Of a stretch of DNA of 64,000 nt, positions 1 to 7,037 are shown one piece after another. This stretch comes from Flavobacteriaceae bacterium (lineage in GTDB: Bacteria > Bacteroidota > Bacteroidia > Flavobacteriales > Flavobacteriaceae). The stretch lies in NCBI GenBank assembly GCA_947463515.1, contig CANHRI010000006.1:1-64000 (forward strand), in the 5' to 3' direction. A model generated the notes under the pieces. It was not told where the DNA came from. It did no database searches and was given only the letters and a program-made list of their open reading frames with translations. Position numbers and translations under genes: made by a program. The first letter of the stretch is position 1, and the number at the start of each line of letters is the position of its first letter.

Positions 1-1
1 G

Positions 2-268
2 CTTGAACAAATGGATGTAATTGAACTAAACGAGGCGTTCGCCGCACAAAGCATCGCTTGTATTCGCGCCCTAGGTTTAGCCGATAACGATCCGCGCATC
101 AACCCAAACGGAGGAGCTATCGCCATCGGTCACCCACTGGGAGTAACGGGTGCACGTATTGCCTACTCTGCGGCTTTGGAATTGCAACAAACAGGCAAAC
201 AATACGCCTTGATTACCATGTGTATTGGTGTAGGCCAAGGCTATGCAGTAATCATTGAACGCGCGTAA
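2..268 (+). CDS. Acetyl-CoA acetyltransferase (thiolase), C-terminal fragment, PaaJ/PcaF-like
   Basis: The frame is open at the left edge and ends at TAA 266-268, so only about the last 88 residues are present. They contain the thiolase signatures NEAFA, the active-site His region GHPLG and the C-terminal active-site Cys region MCIGVGQG. Thiolases cleave 3-oxoacyl-CoA with CoA in the cytoplasm. The neighbouring paaZ and paaY make a 3-oxoadipyl-CoA thiolase of phenylacetate degradation the likeliest role, but other thiolases share these motifs, so the substrate is an inference. The 156-base gap to paaZ holds an interspersed repeat. Confidence 0.85.
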   Translation, partial: LEQMDVIELNEAFAAQSIACIRALGLADNDPRINPNGGAIAIGHPLGVTGARIAYSAALELQQTGKQYALITMCIGVGQGYAVIIERA

Positions 269-273
269 AAAAT

Positions 274-375
274 AGGACGTGACGGTTTAGCCCCGATAGG
301 AGCGGCATCCCCGGAACGCAGTGGAGGGATACAGCGGATAGCGGGACAATGCGTGTAAAGAATACTAAACGTCCT
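274..375 (+). repeat. Interspersed repeat, copy A, between thiolase and paaZ
   Basis: This non-coding stretch starts with GGACG and ends with the inverse CGTCC, and its middle contains TTTAGCCCCGATAGGAGCGG, GGAGGGATACAGCGGATAGC and GGGAC. The same core, TTAGCCCCGATAG, recurs in opposite orientation after paaZ (about 2930-3007). From memory, repeats of this type are common between genes in Flavobacteriaceae. No open frame or transposase is associated. It may fold into a stem-loop in the mRNA between the two genes. Confidence 0.65.
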
Positions 376-424
376 GCTCCAAAAAAATAAAAATCAAACG
401 ACGTCAAACGTCAAAAGAAAGTAT

Positions 425-2923
425 ATGAATACAATTCAACATTACGTTTTGGGTCAATGGACCACCGCCAACGGGTCGGGAACACCCACTTACGATGCGG
501 TTACCGGCGAATTCATCGCGGAGACTTCCGTAGAAGGATTGGACATCCCTGCCATTTTGCATTATGGTCGCACCAAAGGCGGTGAGCAACTCCGCAAAAT
601 GACCTTTCAGGAGCGCGGGAATCGACTCAAAAGTTTGGCGCTCTACCTGAACAAACGCAAAGAACAATTTTATGACCTGAGTTACCGCACAGGAGCTACC
701 CGCGTGGATAGCTGGATCGATATTGAAGGGGGCTTCGGGAACCTGTTTGCCAATGCTTCGTTGCGCAAATTATTCCCCAACCAACCCTATCACGTAGAAG
801 GGGATCCCATTGACTTGTCGCGTGGCGGGCGCTTCATGGCGCACCACATTATGGTGCCCAAAAAAGGGGTTGCCATTCACATCAATGCCTTTAACTTCCC
901 GATTTGGGGAATGTTGGAAAAATGTGCGGTCAACTGGATGGCGGGCATGCCTGCCGTGGTGTTACCAGCACCGTCGACGTCGTATTTGACCGAAGCGGTG
1001 GTGCGCGAAATCATCGCGTCCAATATTCTTCCGGAAGGGGCCTTGCAACTGATTTGCGGTACCGTGACCAACATTTTTGATACGGTTGAGAGTCAGGATG
1101 TAATTACCTTCACGGGTTCGGCAGCCACCGGACGTAAATTGAAAGCCCATCCACGCATCATCCAAGAAGCGGTTCCATTTACTATGGAAGCCGACTCACT
1201 CAACGCGTCTATTTTGGGCGCAGATGCCGTGCCAGGAACCCCGGAATTTGATTTGTTTATCAACCAAGCGCGTAGCGAAATAACCGTGAAGGCCGGACAG
1301 AAATGTACCGCTATTCGCCGTATGATTGTCCCCGAAAATTTGATGGACGACGTGCAAAATGCCTTGGCCAAATCCTTAGATAAAGTAACCATTGGCGACC
1401 CACGCCTCAAAGAAGTTCGCATGGGCGCTTTGGTGAGTAAACACCAAGTCGAAGTGCTGAAAGGTCGCGTGAACGAACTCGCCCAACACAGTCAGATCGT
1501 GTACGGTGGCGATTGGGATGCGGTTTCCTTAGTAGGTGCCGATACCCAAGGGGCGTTTGTCGCGCCTGTCGTATTGCGTCAAGACCGACCTTTCGAACAT
1601 ACTGCTGTGCACGAAATCGAGGCTTTTGGTCCCGTGTCGACGCTCATGCCGTATAAAAACCTCGACGAAGCCATCGAATTGGCCCAAATGGGGAAAGGTT
1701 CGTTGGTGTCTTCGATCGTCACCAACTCCGATGACATCGCCAAAGACTATGTGGTCAACGCGGCGTCGCACCACGGTCGTATTCTCGTACTCAACCGCGA
1801 AAACGCCAAACAAAGCACCGGTCACGGTTCGCCACTCCCATTACTCGTTCACGGCGGTCCCGGACGCGCTGGTGGCGGTGAAGAAATGGGCGGAGTGCGC
1901 GGTATCAAACACTATATGCAACGCTGCGCAATTCAGGGTTCGCCTACTACCTTAACCGAAATCACGGGCATCTACCAAGCGAATGCGAAATACAAGGAAG
2001 TGGACCAACATCCGTTCCAGTACCATTGGGAAGATATCCAACCCGGAATGTCGTTGAAAACACACAAGCGAACCATCACCGACACCGATATCATTAACTT
2101 TGCAAACCTTACGTGGGATCATTTCTATGCCCATACCGATATCACCTCCTTGGACGGCAGTATTTTTGAAAAACGTACCGCCCACGGGTATTTCATTCTT
2201 TCGGCTGCCGCCGGGTTATTCGTGTACCCCAACAAGGGACCGGTAGCCGCCAACTACGGTTTGGAAGAATGCCGTTTCTTACGTCCGTTGTACCATAACG
2301 ATACGGTGTATGTGCGCTTGACGTGCAAACAAAAAATCGAGCGCGATGTCGCTTCGGCCGAACATCCAAGTGGTATTGTGAAATGGTTTGTCGAAGTTTT
2401 TGATAGCGAAGACGAATTGGTAGCCGTGGCGACGATTCTCACCATGGTAGAGAAAAAACAAACCGTTTTTGTGGAAATGACTACCGAGAAAATCCAAGCC
2501 TGTTTGGACAAATTAACGGAAGCGTCCCAACCGAAATGGGGGATACTCACCGCGCAACATTTGATCGAACATTTGGAAGAAGGCTACCGCATCATGTCGG
2601 GCGAAAAGCAAGATTTCGAGATTGCCACCCCCGAGAAGATTTTGGATAAAGTCCACCATTCGTTATACAACTATGAGCCCTTCCCGAAAGGAACCGCGTT
2701 CCCTACGATGAAGAAAGGCGAGTTGGAAGACTTGATCCATCCAGATCTCGCTACCGCAAAAGCCAAATTATGGGAAGCGCGCGAGGCCTATGTAAGCTTC
2801 TTCAAGCAAAATCCCGAAGCTGTGATGAAAAATATGGTCTTTGGTCATCTGAACCGCTACGAGAGTTATTTGCTCGAACGCAAACATTTGAACCACCATT
2901 TTGAACAGTTTGATGTACTGTAA
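425..2923 (+). CDS. paaZ: Phenylacetate degradation bifunctional protein PaaZ with extra C-terminal DinB-like domain
   Basis: PaaZ hydrolyses oxepin-CoA and oxidises the resulting semialdehyde to 3-oxo-5,6-dehydrosuberyl-CoA with NADP+. Residues 1 to about 520 are an aldehyde dehydrogenase domain with Glu255 (TMEAD) and Cys294 (GQKCTAI), matching the catalytic Glu and Cys of the E. coli enzyme. Residues about 540-685 are a MaoC-type hydratase domain with Asp565 and His570 (WDHFYAH). E. coli PaaZ is about 680 residues long; this one has 832. The extra roughly 140 residues contain TAQHLIEHLEEGYR near the start and a His-rich helix at the end, resembling the DinB/DUF1569 four-helix fold. The ATG at 425 begins a normal ALDH N-terminus. 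The gene is bracketed by inverted repeat copies. Confidence 0.95.
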   Translation: MNTIQHYVLGQWTTANGSGTPTYDAVTGEFIAETSVEGLDIPAILHYGRTKGGEQLRKMTFQERGNRLKSLALYLNKRKEQFYDLSYRTGATRVDSWIDIEGGFGNLFANASLRKLFPNQPYHVEGDPIDLSRGGRFMAHHIMVPKKGVAIHINAFNFPIWGMLEKCAVNWMAGMPAVVLPAPSTSYLTEAVVREIIASNILPEGALQLICGTVTNIFDTVESQDVITFTGSAATGRKLKAHPRIIQEAVPFTMEADSLNASILGADAVPGTPEFDLFINQARSEITVKAGQKCTAIRRMIVPENLMDDVQNALAKSLDKVTIGDPRLKEVRMGALVSKHQVEVLKGRVNELAQHSQIVYGGDWDAVSLVGADTQGAFVAPVVLRQDRPFEHTAVHEIEAFGPVSTLMPYKNLDEAIELAQMGKGSLVSSIVTNSDDIAKDYVVNAASHHGRILVLNRENAKQSTGHGSPLPLLVHGGPGRAGGGEEMGGVRGIKHYMQRCAIQGSPTTLTEITGIYQANAKYKEVDQHPFQYHWEDIQPGMSLKTHKRTITDTDIINFANLTWDHFYAHTDITSLDGSIFEKRTAHGYFILSAAAGLFVYPNKGPVAANYGLEECRFLRPLYHNDTVYVRLTCKQKIERDVASAEHPSGIVKWFVEVFDSEDELVAVATILTMVEKKQTVFVEMTTEKIQACLDKLTEASQPKWGILTAQHLIEHLEEGYRIMSGEKQDFEIATPEKILDKVHHSLYNYEPFPKGTAFPTMKKGELEDLIHPDLATAKAKLWEAREAYVSFFKQNPEAVMKNMVFGHLNRYESYLLERKHLNHHFEQFDVL

Positions 2924-2927
2924 GAAT

Positions 2928-3007
2928 GAGGAGCTATTTCCCGCTTTCGCCTTTATCTCTCCGCTCCGCTACGAGGATATCGGCTCTATCGGGGCTAATG
3001 CTTTAGC
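2928..3007 (-). repeat. Interspersed repeat, copy B, inverted relative to copy A
   Basis: Read on the minus strand from about 3007 downward, the sequence contains TTAGCCCCGATAG, then GAGCCGATATCC, AGCGGAGCGGAG and GGCGAAAGCGGG. This follows the order of motifs in copy A at 274-375. The two copies are in opposite orientation on either side of paaZ. It lies wholly in the 146-base gap before the crotonase gene. Confidence 0.6.
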
Positions 3008-3069
3008 GAAGCAAGAAGATAGATGCTATTAACTGAATACAGAATACTTATCACTGAACACTGAAAGAA

Positions 3070-3819
3070 ATGGAACCTTACGTAAAACACCACATACAAG
3101 AAAATATCGCGACTATTGAGTTTTTTCATCCGGAGCAAAATTCACTGCCTGGGGCGGTTTTAGCCGAATTGGCACAAACGATTACCGAAGTAGGACTACG
3201 CGACGACGTCAAAGTCATCATCCTGCAAAGCGGCGGCGACCGTACGTTTTGTGCGGGGGCAAGTTTCAAGGAACTCATCGCCATCAACGATGCCGCCACT
3301 GGAAAAGTATTTTTCTCTGGCTTTGCCAACGTGATCAATGCCATGCGCAAATGTCCGAAGTTCATCATCGGACGTATTCAAGGAAAAACCGTAGGCGGTG
3401 GCGTGGGTATTGCTGCAGCAACCGATTATTGTATGGCGACCCAGTTTGCCGCGATTAAGTTGAGCGAACTCAATGTAGGGATTGGACCCTTTGTGGTGTC
3501 GCCCGCCATTGAACGCAAAATGGGTGTTTCCGCAACGTCGCAGATTGCTATAGATGCCAATACGTTTTATGAAGCGTCTTGGGCCCGCGAAAAAGGATTA
3601 TTTGCACAAGTATTCCCGTCGTTAGAAGAGTTGGATGCTGCGGTATGGGCTTTTGCACAACACCTATGCACCTACAATCCCGAAGCCATGCTCGAAATGA
3701 AGAAAGTCTTCTGGCGCGGCACCGACGATTGGGATACCTTACTCGCCGAACGCGCAGCCATCAGCGGCCGTTTGGTGCTGAGTGATTTTACGAAACAAAA
3801 ACTGGAAAAGTTTAAATAG
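3070..3819 (+). CDS. Enoyl-CoA hydratase/isomerase family protein
   Basis: This 249-residue protein has the crotonase fold: the oxyanion-hole segments AGASFKEL and VGGGVGIAAATDY are visible. It probably hydrates or isomerises an enoyl-CoA in the cytoplasm. In classical enoyl-CoA hydratase two glutamates are catalytic. The second is present here (LSELNVGIGP), but the first position, in GGGxE, is Gly. The position between paaZ and paaY suggests a PaaF-like role in phenylacetate breakdown. A hydratase of leucine or valine degradation is equally possible given the nearby branched-chain dehydrogenase genes. The family is certain, the substrate is not. Confidence 0.85.
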   Translation: MEPYVKHHIQENIATIEFFHPEQNSLPGAVLAELAQTITEVGLRDDVKVIILQSGGDRTFCAGASFKELIAINDAATGKVFFSGFANVINAMRKCPKFIIGRIQGKTVGGGVGIAAATDYCMATQFAAIKLSELNVGIGPFVVSPAIERKMGVSATSQIAIDANTFYEASWAREKGLFAQVFPSLEELDAAVWAFAQHLCTYNPEAMLEMKKVFWRGTDDWDTLLAERAAISGRLVLSDFTKQKLEKFK

Positions 3820-3938
3820 AAGCAAGACCGCTTCGCTGCAAGAGCAAAGACCGCTTCGCTGAAAGAACAAAGTGGTTGCGATACTAAGATTTCTTTTTTC
3901 TTGCAATGCAATGGTCTTTATTCTTTAATCTAAAAAAA

Positions 3939-4535
3939 ATGATTTACGCATTCAAAGGATTCATTCCAGTCATTCACGAGAGTAGCTTTATCCACCCGCA
4001 GGCTTCGGTTACGGGGAATGTGATTATTGGGAAAAACGTGTATGTCGGACCCGGTGCTGCCATCCGTGGGGATTGGGGCGAAATCATCATCGAAGACGGA
4101 TGTAACGTGCAAGAAAACTGCACGCTGCACATGTTTCCGGGAAAGACGATGGTTTTAAAAGCGGGGGCTCATATCGGGCATGGTGCGATTATTCATGGCG
4201 CGAATGTTGGGGCCAACTGCCTCATCGGAATGAATGCCGTATTGATGGATGATGTGAATGTCGGCGACGAATGCATCATTGGCGCGTTGGCGTTTGTGAA
4301 AGCCGGAATGCAAATTCCCAACCGAAAAATGGTCGTGGGAAATCCGGCCGAGATCATCAAAGACGTTTCCGACGACATGATCGCCTGGAAAACCAAAGGG
4401 ACCCAATTGTACCAACAATTGCCCCAAGAATGTTATGAAACGCTACAGGTGGTCGAACCTTTACGGGAAATCCCCAAAGACCGACCCACACAAGAAGCGT
4501 TTTATGCCACCTTACAAGAATTTAAAAAAAAGTAA
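3939..4535 (+). CDS. paaY: PaaY-like hexapeptide-repeat protein (gamma-carbonic anhydrase fold)
   Basis: From the ATG at 3939 the product is 198 residues, close to the roughly 196 of E. coli PaaY. An upstream in-frame ATG at 3906 would add 11 poorly conserved residues. The protein is a left-handed beta-helix built of hexapeptide repeats, with gamma-carbonic-anhydrase-like segments IRGDWGEIIIEDG, ENCTLHMFPG and AHIGHGAIIHGA carrying the metal-binding His residues. PaaY acts as a thioesterase that clears dead-end CoA esters during phenylacetate catabolism. The neighbouring paaZ supports PaaY rather than a general carbonic anhydrase homologue. Confidence 0.88.
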   Translation: MIYAFKGFIPVIHESSFIHPQASVTGNVIIGKNVYVGPGAAIRGDWGEIIIEDGCNVQENCTLHMFPGKTMVLKAGAHIGHGAIIHGANVGANCLIGMNAVLMDDVNVGDECIIGALAFVKAGMQIPNRKMVVGNPAEIIKDVSDDMIAWKTKGTQLYQQLPQECYETLQVVEPLREIPKDRPTQEAFYATLQEFKKK

Positions 4536-4597
4536 GCAGTCGCAGTAGCAGTGTTCAGTGAATACTGCTACTGTTCATGCAACTGAATAGAATAGCA
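4536..4597. repeat. CAGT-rich degenerate simple repeat upstream of the E2 gene
   Basis: The short gap between paaY and the E2 gene reads as an imperfect chain of GCAGT/TCAGT units followed by an approximate inverse (ACTGCTACTG). It is similar in composition to the hexamer repeats inside the E2 linker and downstream of the E1 gene. Confidence 0.4.
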
Positions 4598-5944
4598 ATG
4601 ATTATAGAGTTTAAAATGCCCAAATTGGGGGAGAGTATTGCTGAAGCGACGGTAATTAGCTGGTTGAAAAATGTCGGGGACTTTATCGCGGCCGAAGAGA
4701 CCCTTTTGGAAGTCGCCACCGACAAAGTAGACAGCGAGGTGCCATCACCCGTTTCGGGAATTATTAAAGAAATTCGTTTCCAAAAAAACGATGTGGTACC
4801 CGTGGGAACCGTGATGGCGTTGATTGAAGCGTCTGAAGGGGAGTCTCAGTCTCAGTCTTCAGTTACTCCCGAGACTTCGGGACTGCCTGCCGATCAAGGC
4901 AGGTCGCAGTCACAGTCACAGTCTCAGACGCAGCAGTCCGCACAAGTAGCAGAACCGAGTTCGCCCTATGCCTCCGCCGCACCTTCATCTGTGGCGCAAT
5001 TGCGTCAGGGTGGCACCACCTTTTTGTCGCCGCTCATCATTAGCATAGCACAAAAAGAAAACCTATCGATAGAAGAATTGCAGTTGATCCCGGGCTCAGG
5101 GGCTGACGGTCGTTTGCAAAAAAGCGATGTGTACCAGTATTTGAAAAACCGAAAATACCCAGTGCAAAGCAAACCCGTGGTTCAAAACCCACCGACGTCT
5201 TCTTATCCCAAACCCAAAATCAATTATACCGAAGGGAAAGATTATATCATCGAAATGGACCGTATGCGCAAGATGATTGCCGATCATATGGTGTATTCAA
5301 AACAAACCTCACCCCACGTTACGTCCTATCTCGAAGTGGATGTGACCGATCTCGTGGCGTGGCGCAATAACCACAAAGAGGCCTTTCAAGCCAAAACGGG
5401 GCAGAAGCTTACCTTCACGCCGCTTTTTGTTGAGGCTGTTGCCAAAGCAATTCAAGCATATCCGTTGATTAATGTGGCTGTAGAAGATACCAAAATTTAT
5501 GTCCGCAAAGACATCAACATCGGGATGGCGACCGCTTTACCAACGGGGAATTTGATTGTGCCCGTAGTGCGCAATGCCGATACCAAAGATTTAGCTGCCT
5601 TAGCTTCTGATGTGAATCAACTCGCCGAAAGTGCGCGCACCAATACCTTAAAACCCGAACAAATTCAAGGGAGTACCTTCACCATTTCTAATGTGGGTAC
5701 GTTTGGGAGTTTGATGGGAACACCCATTATAAACCAACCCGAAGTGGCCATTTTAGCCTTTGGCATCATCAAAAAACGTCCCGAGGTGATTACCACCGAT
5801 AAAGGGGATGAGATTGCCATTCGCAGTATGATGTTCCTTTCATTATCGTTTGACCACCGTGTGGTGGATGGCTTCCTCGGGGGCTCGTTCCTGCGTAAGG
5901 TGGGCGATTACCTCGAACAATTTGACACCAATACAACCTACTAA
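4598..5944 (+). CDS. bkdB: Dihydrolipoamide acyltransferase E2 (branched-chain 2-oxoacid dehydrogenase type)
   Basis: This E2 subunit transfers the acyl group from lipoate to CoA in a 2-oxoacid dehydrogenase complex. From the ATG at 4598 the 448-residue protein has a lipoyl domain (about 1-80, lipoyl Lys43 in ATDKVDSE), a linker rich in Ser-Gln, a peripheral subunit-binding domain (about 138-178, FLSPLI...GADGRLQKSDV) and a catalytic domain ending with the DHRVVDG active-site motif. The linker is unusual: it is encoded by CAGTCN hexamers and two small palindromes (4868-4881 and 4886-4903) inserted in frame. A neighbouring fused E1 gene and an aminotransferase point to branched-chain 2-oxoacids. 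An earlier ATG at 4577 is less likely because it precedes the normal lipoyl N-terminus. Confidence 0.92.
   Translation: MIIEFKMPKLGESIAEATVISWLKNVGDFIAAEETLLEVATDKVDSEVPSPVSGIIKEIRFQKNDVVPVGTVMALIEASEGESQSQSSVTPETSGLPADQGRSQSQSQSQTQQSAQVAEPSSPYASAAPSSVAQLRQGGTTFLSPLIISIAQKENLSIEELQLIPGSGADGRLQKSDVYQYLKNRKYPVQSKPVVQNPPTSSYPKPKINYTEGKDYIIEMDRMRKMIADHMVYSKQTSPHVTSYLEVDVTDLVAWRNNHKEAFQAKTGQKLTFTPLFVEAVAKAIQAYPLINVAVEDTKIYVRKDINIGMATALPTGNLIVPVVRNADTKDLAALASDVNQLAESARTNTLKPEQIQGSTFTISNVGTFGSLMGTPIINQPEVAILAFGIIKKRPEVITTDKGDEIAIRSMMFLSLSFDHRVVDGFLGGSFLRKVGDYLEQFDTNTTY
4838..4936 (+). repeat. Hexamer repeat and mini-palindromes inside the E2 linker
   Basis: The coding stretch has TCTCAGTCTCAGTC-type units at 4843-4862 and GTCGCAGTCACAGTCACAGT-type units at 4903-4936, giving alternating Ser and Gln. 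Between them lie CCCGA-gact-TCGGG (4868-4881) and CCTGCC-gatcaa-GGCAGG (4886-4903). All keep the reading frame and lie between the lipoyl and subunit-binding domains, where length variation is tolerated. Confidence 0.75.
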
Positions 5945-5953
5945 ATAATAAGA

Positions 5954-7018
5954 ATGATACCAATGACGCAAGAAATAAAAATTACGAAAGTAGCGCAGTC
6001 GCAAGCGGCCAGTGTGGATTTTCACAACATTGTTATGGGAACGCGATTTAGCGACCATATGTTTATCTGTGACTATGAAAATGGCGCGTGGCACAACCCG
6101 CGTATCGAACCCCTCGCTTTGATTCCGACGCACCCTGCTGCCATGGCTTTGCATTACGGTCAGGCGATTTTTGAAGGAATGAAAGCCACCCTTGGACAAG
6201 ACGGAACCCCCTTATTGTTTCGCCCCGAAGAAAATGCCAAGCGCTTAAACCACAGTGCCGATCGTATGGGCATGCCCGCATTTCCTGTGGACTTGTTCGT
6301 GGAGGCCTTGAAGCAATTTGTGGCTATTGAAAAAGAATGGATTCCAACCCAAGAAGGAAGTGCGTTGTACTTGCGTCCGTTTATGTATGCTGATGAGGCC
6401 TTTATCGGAATGCGTGCCGCGACTTCGTATAAATTTATCATCATGGCTTCGCCGGCCGGACCCTTTTTCAGTCGTAAAATCAAATTGTACGCGGAGAAAA
6501 AATACGTACGTGCCGTTAACGGGGGAACTGGAGAAGCGAAAGCAGCAGGGAACTACGCTGCAGCCATTCGCCCCACCGAATATGCCAAAGCCCAAGGCTA
6601 CGACCAAGTTTTATGGTTGGATGCCCACGATTTCAATTATATCCAAGAAGTGGGGACCATGAACATCTTCTTTAAAGTGGATGGGAAATTCATCACGCCG
6701 AGTTTGAGTGGTTCTATTCTCAACGGAATTACCCGCATGAGTGTAATCGATTTGTTACGTCACAAAGGGTATGAAGTGACCGAGCGTCCGATTACGATGG
6801 ATGAAATCAAAGCAGCCCATGCAGCCGGACTCCTCGAAGAAGCCTTCGGAACCGGAACAGCAGTAGGCATCGCGATGGTGGAAGCTATAGGGAATAACGA
6901 TTTCACGTTGACCTTGCCAGAAGCCAATCCCGTTTCGCACATGGTCAACGATACCTTGAATGCGATGAAAGTACAACAAGAAGCCGATCCGTTTGGATGG
7001 ATTGTGCCCGCTCAATAA
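5954..7018 (+). CDS. ilvE: Branched-chain amino acid aminotransferase
   Basis: This PLP enzyme of fold type IV exchanges the amino group between leucine, isoleucine or valine and 2-oxoglutarate. The 354-residue length fits the bacterial/eukaryotic long form. Visible motifs are the substrate region HYGQAIFEGMKA, the PLP-lysine region GTGEAKAAGNYAA and the C-terminal EAFGTGTAVGI. The gene starts 10 bases after the E2 stop; the ATG at 5963 is an alternative start. The following E1 gene begins 20-26 bases after its stop, so E2, aminotransferase and E1 are probably one operon doing transamination then oxidative decarboxylation. Confidence 0.95.
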   Translation: MIPMTQEIKITKVAQSQAASVDFHNIVMGTRFSDHMFICDYENGAWHNPRIEPLALIPTHPAAMALHYGQAIFEGMKATLGQDGTPLLFRPEENAKRLNHSADRMGMPAFPVDLFVEALKQFVAIEKEWIPTQEGSALYLRPFMYADEAFIGMRAATSYKFIIMASPAGPFFSRKIKLYAEKKYVRAVNGGTGEAKAAGNYAAAIRPTEYAKAQGYDQVLWLDAHDFNYIQEVGTMNIFFKVDGKFITPSLSGSILNGITRMSVIDLLRHKGYEVTERPITMDEIKAAHAAGLLEEAFGTGTAVGIAMVEAIGNNDFTLTLPEANPVSHMVNDTLNAMKVQQEADPFGWIVPAQ

Positions 7019-7037
7019 TTTGCGTTTGACGCACCCC

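Noticed and set aside
6993-7037. Upstream ATG of the E1 gene overlapping ilvE
   Set aside because: The extra 15 residues are not like E1 N-termini and the start at 7038 or 7044 avoids the overlap.
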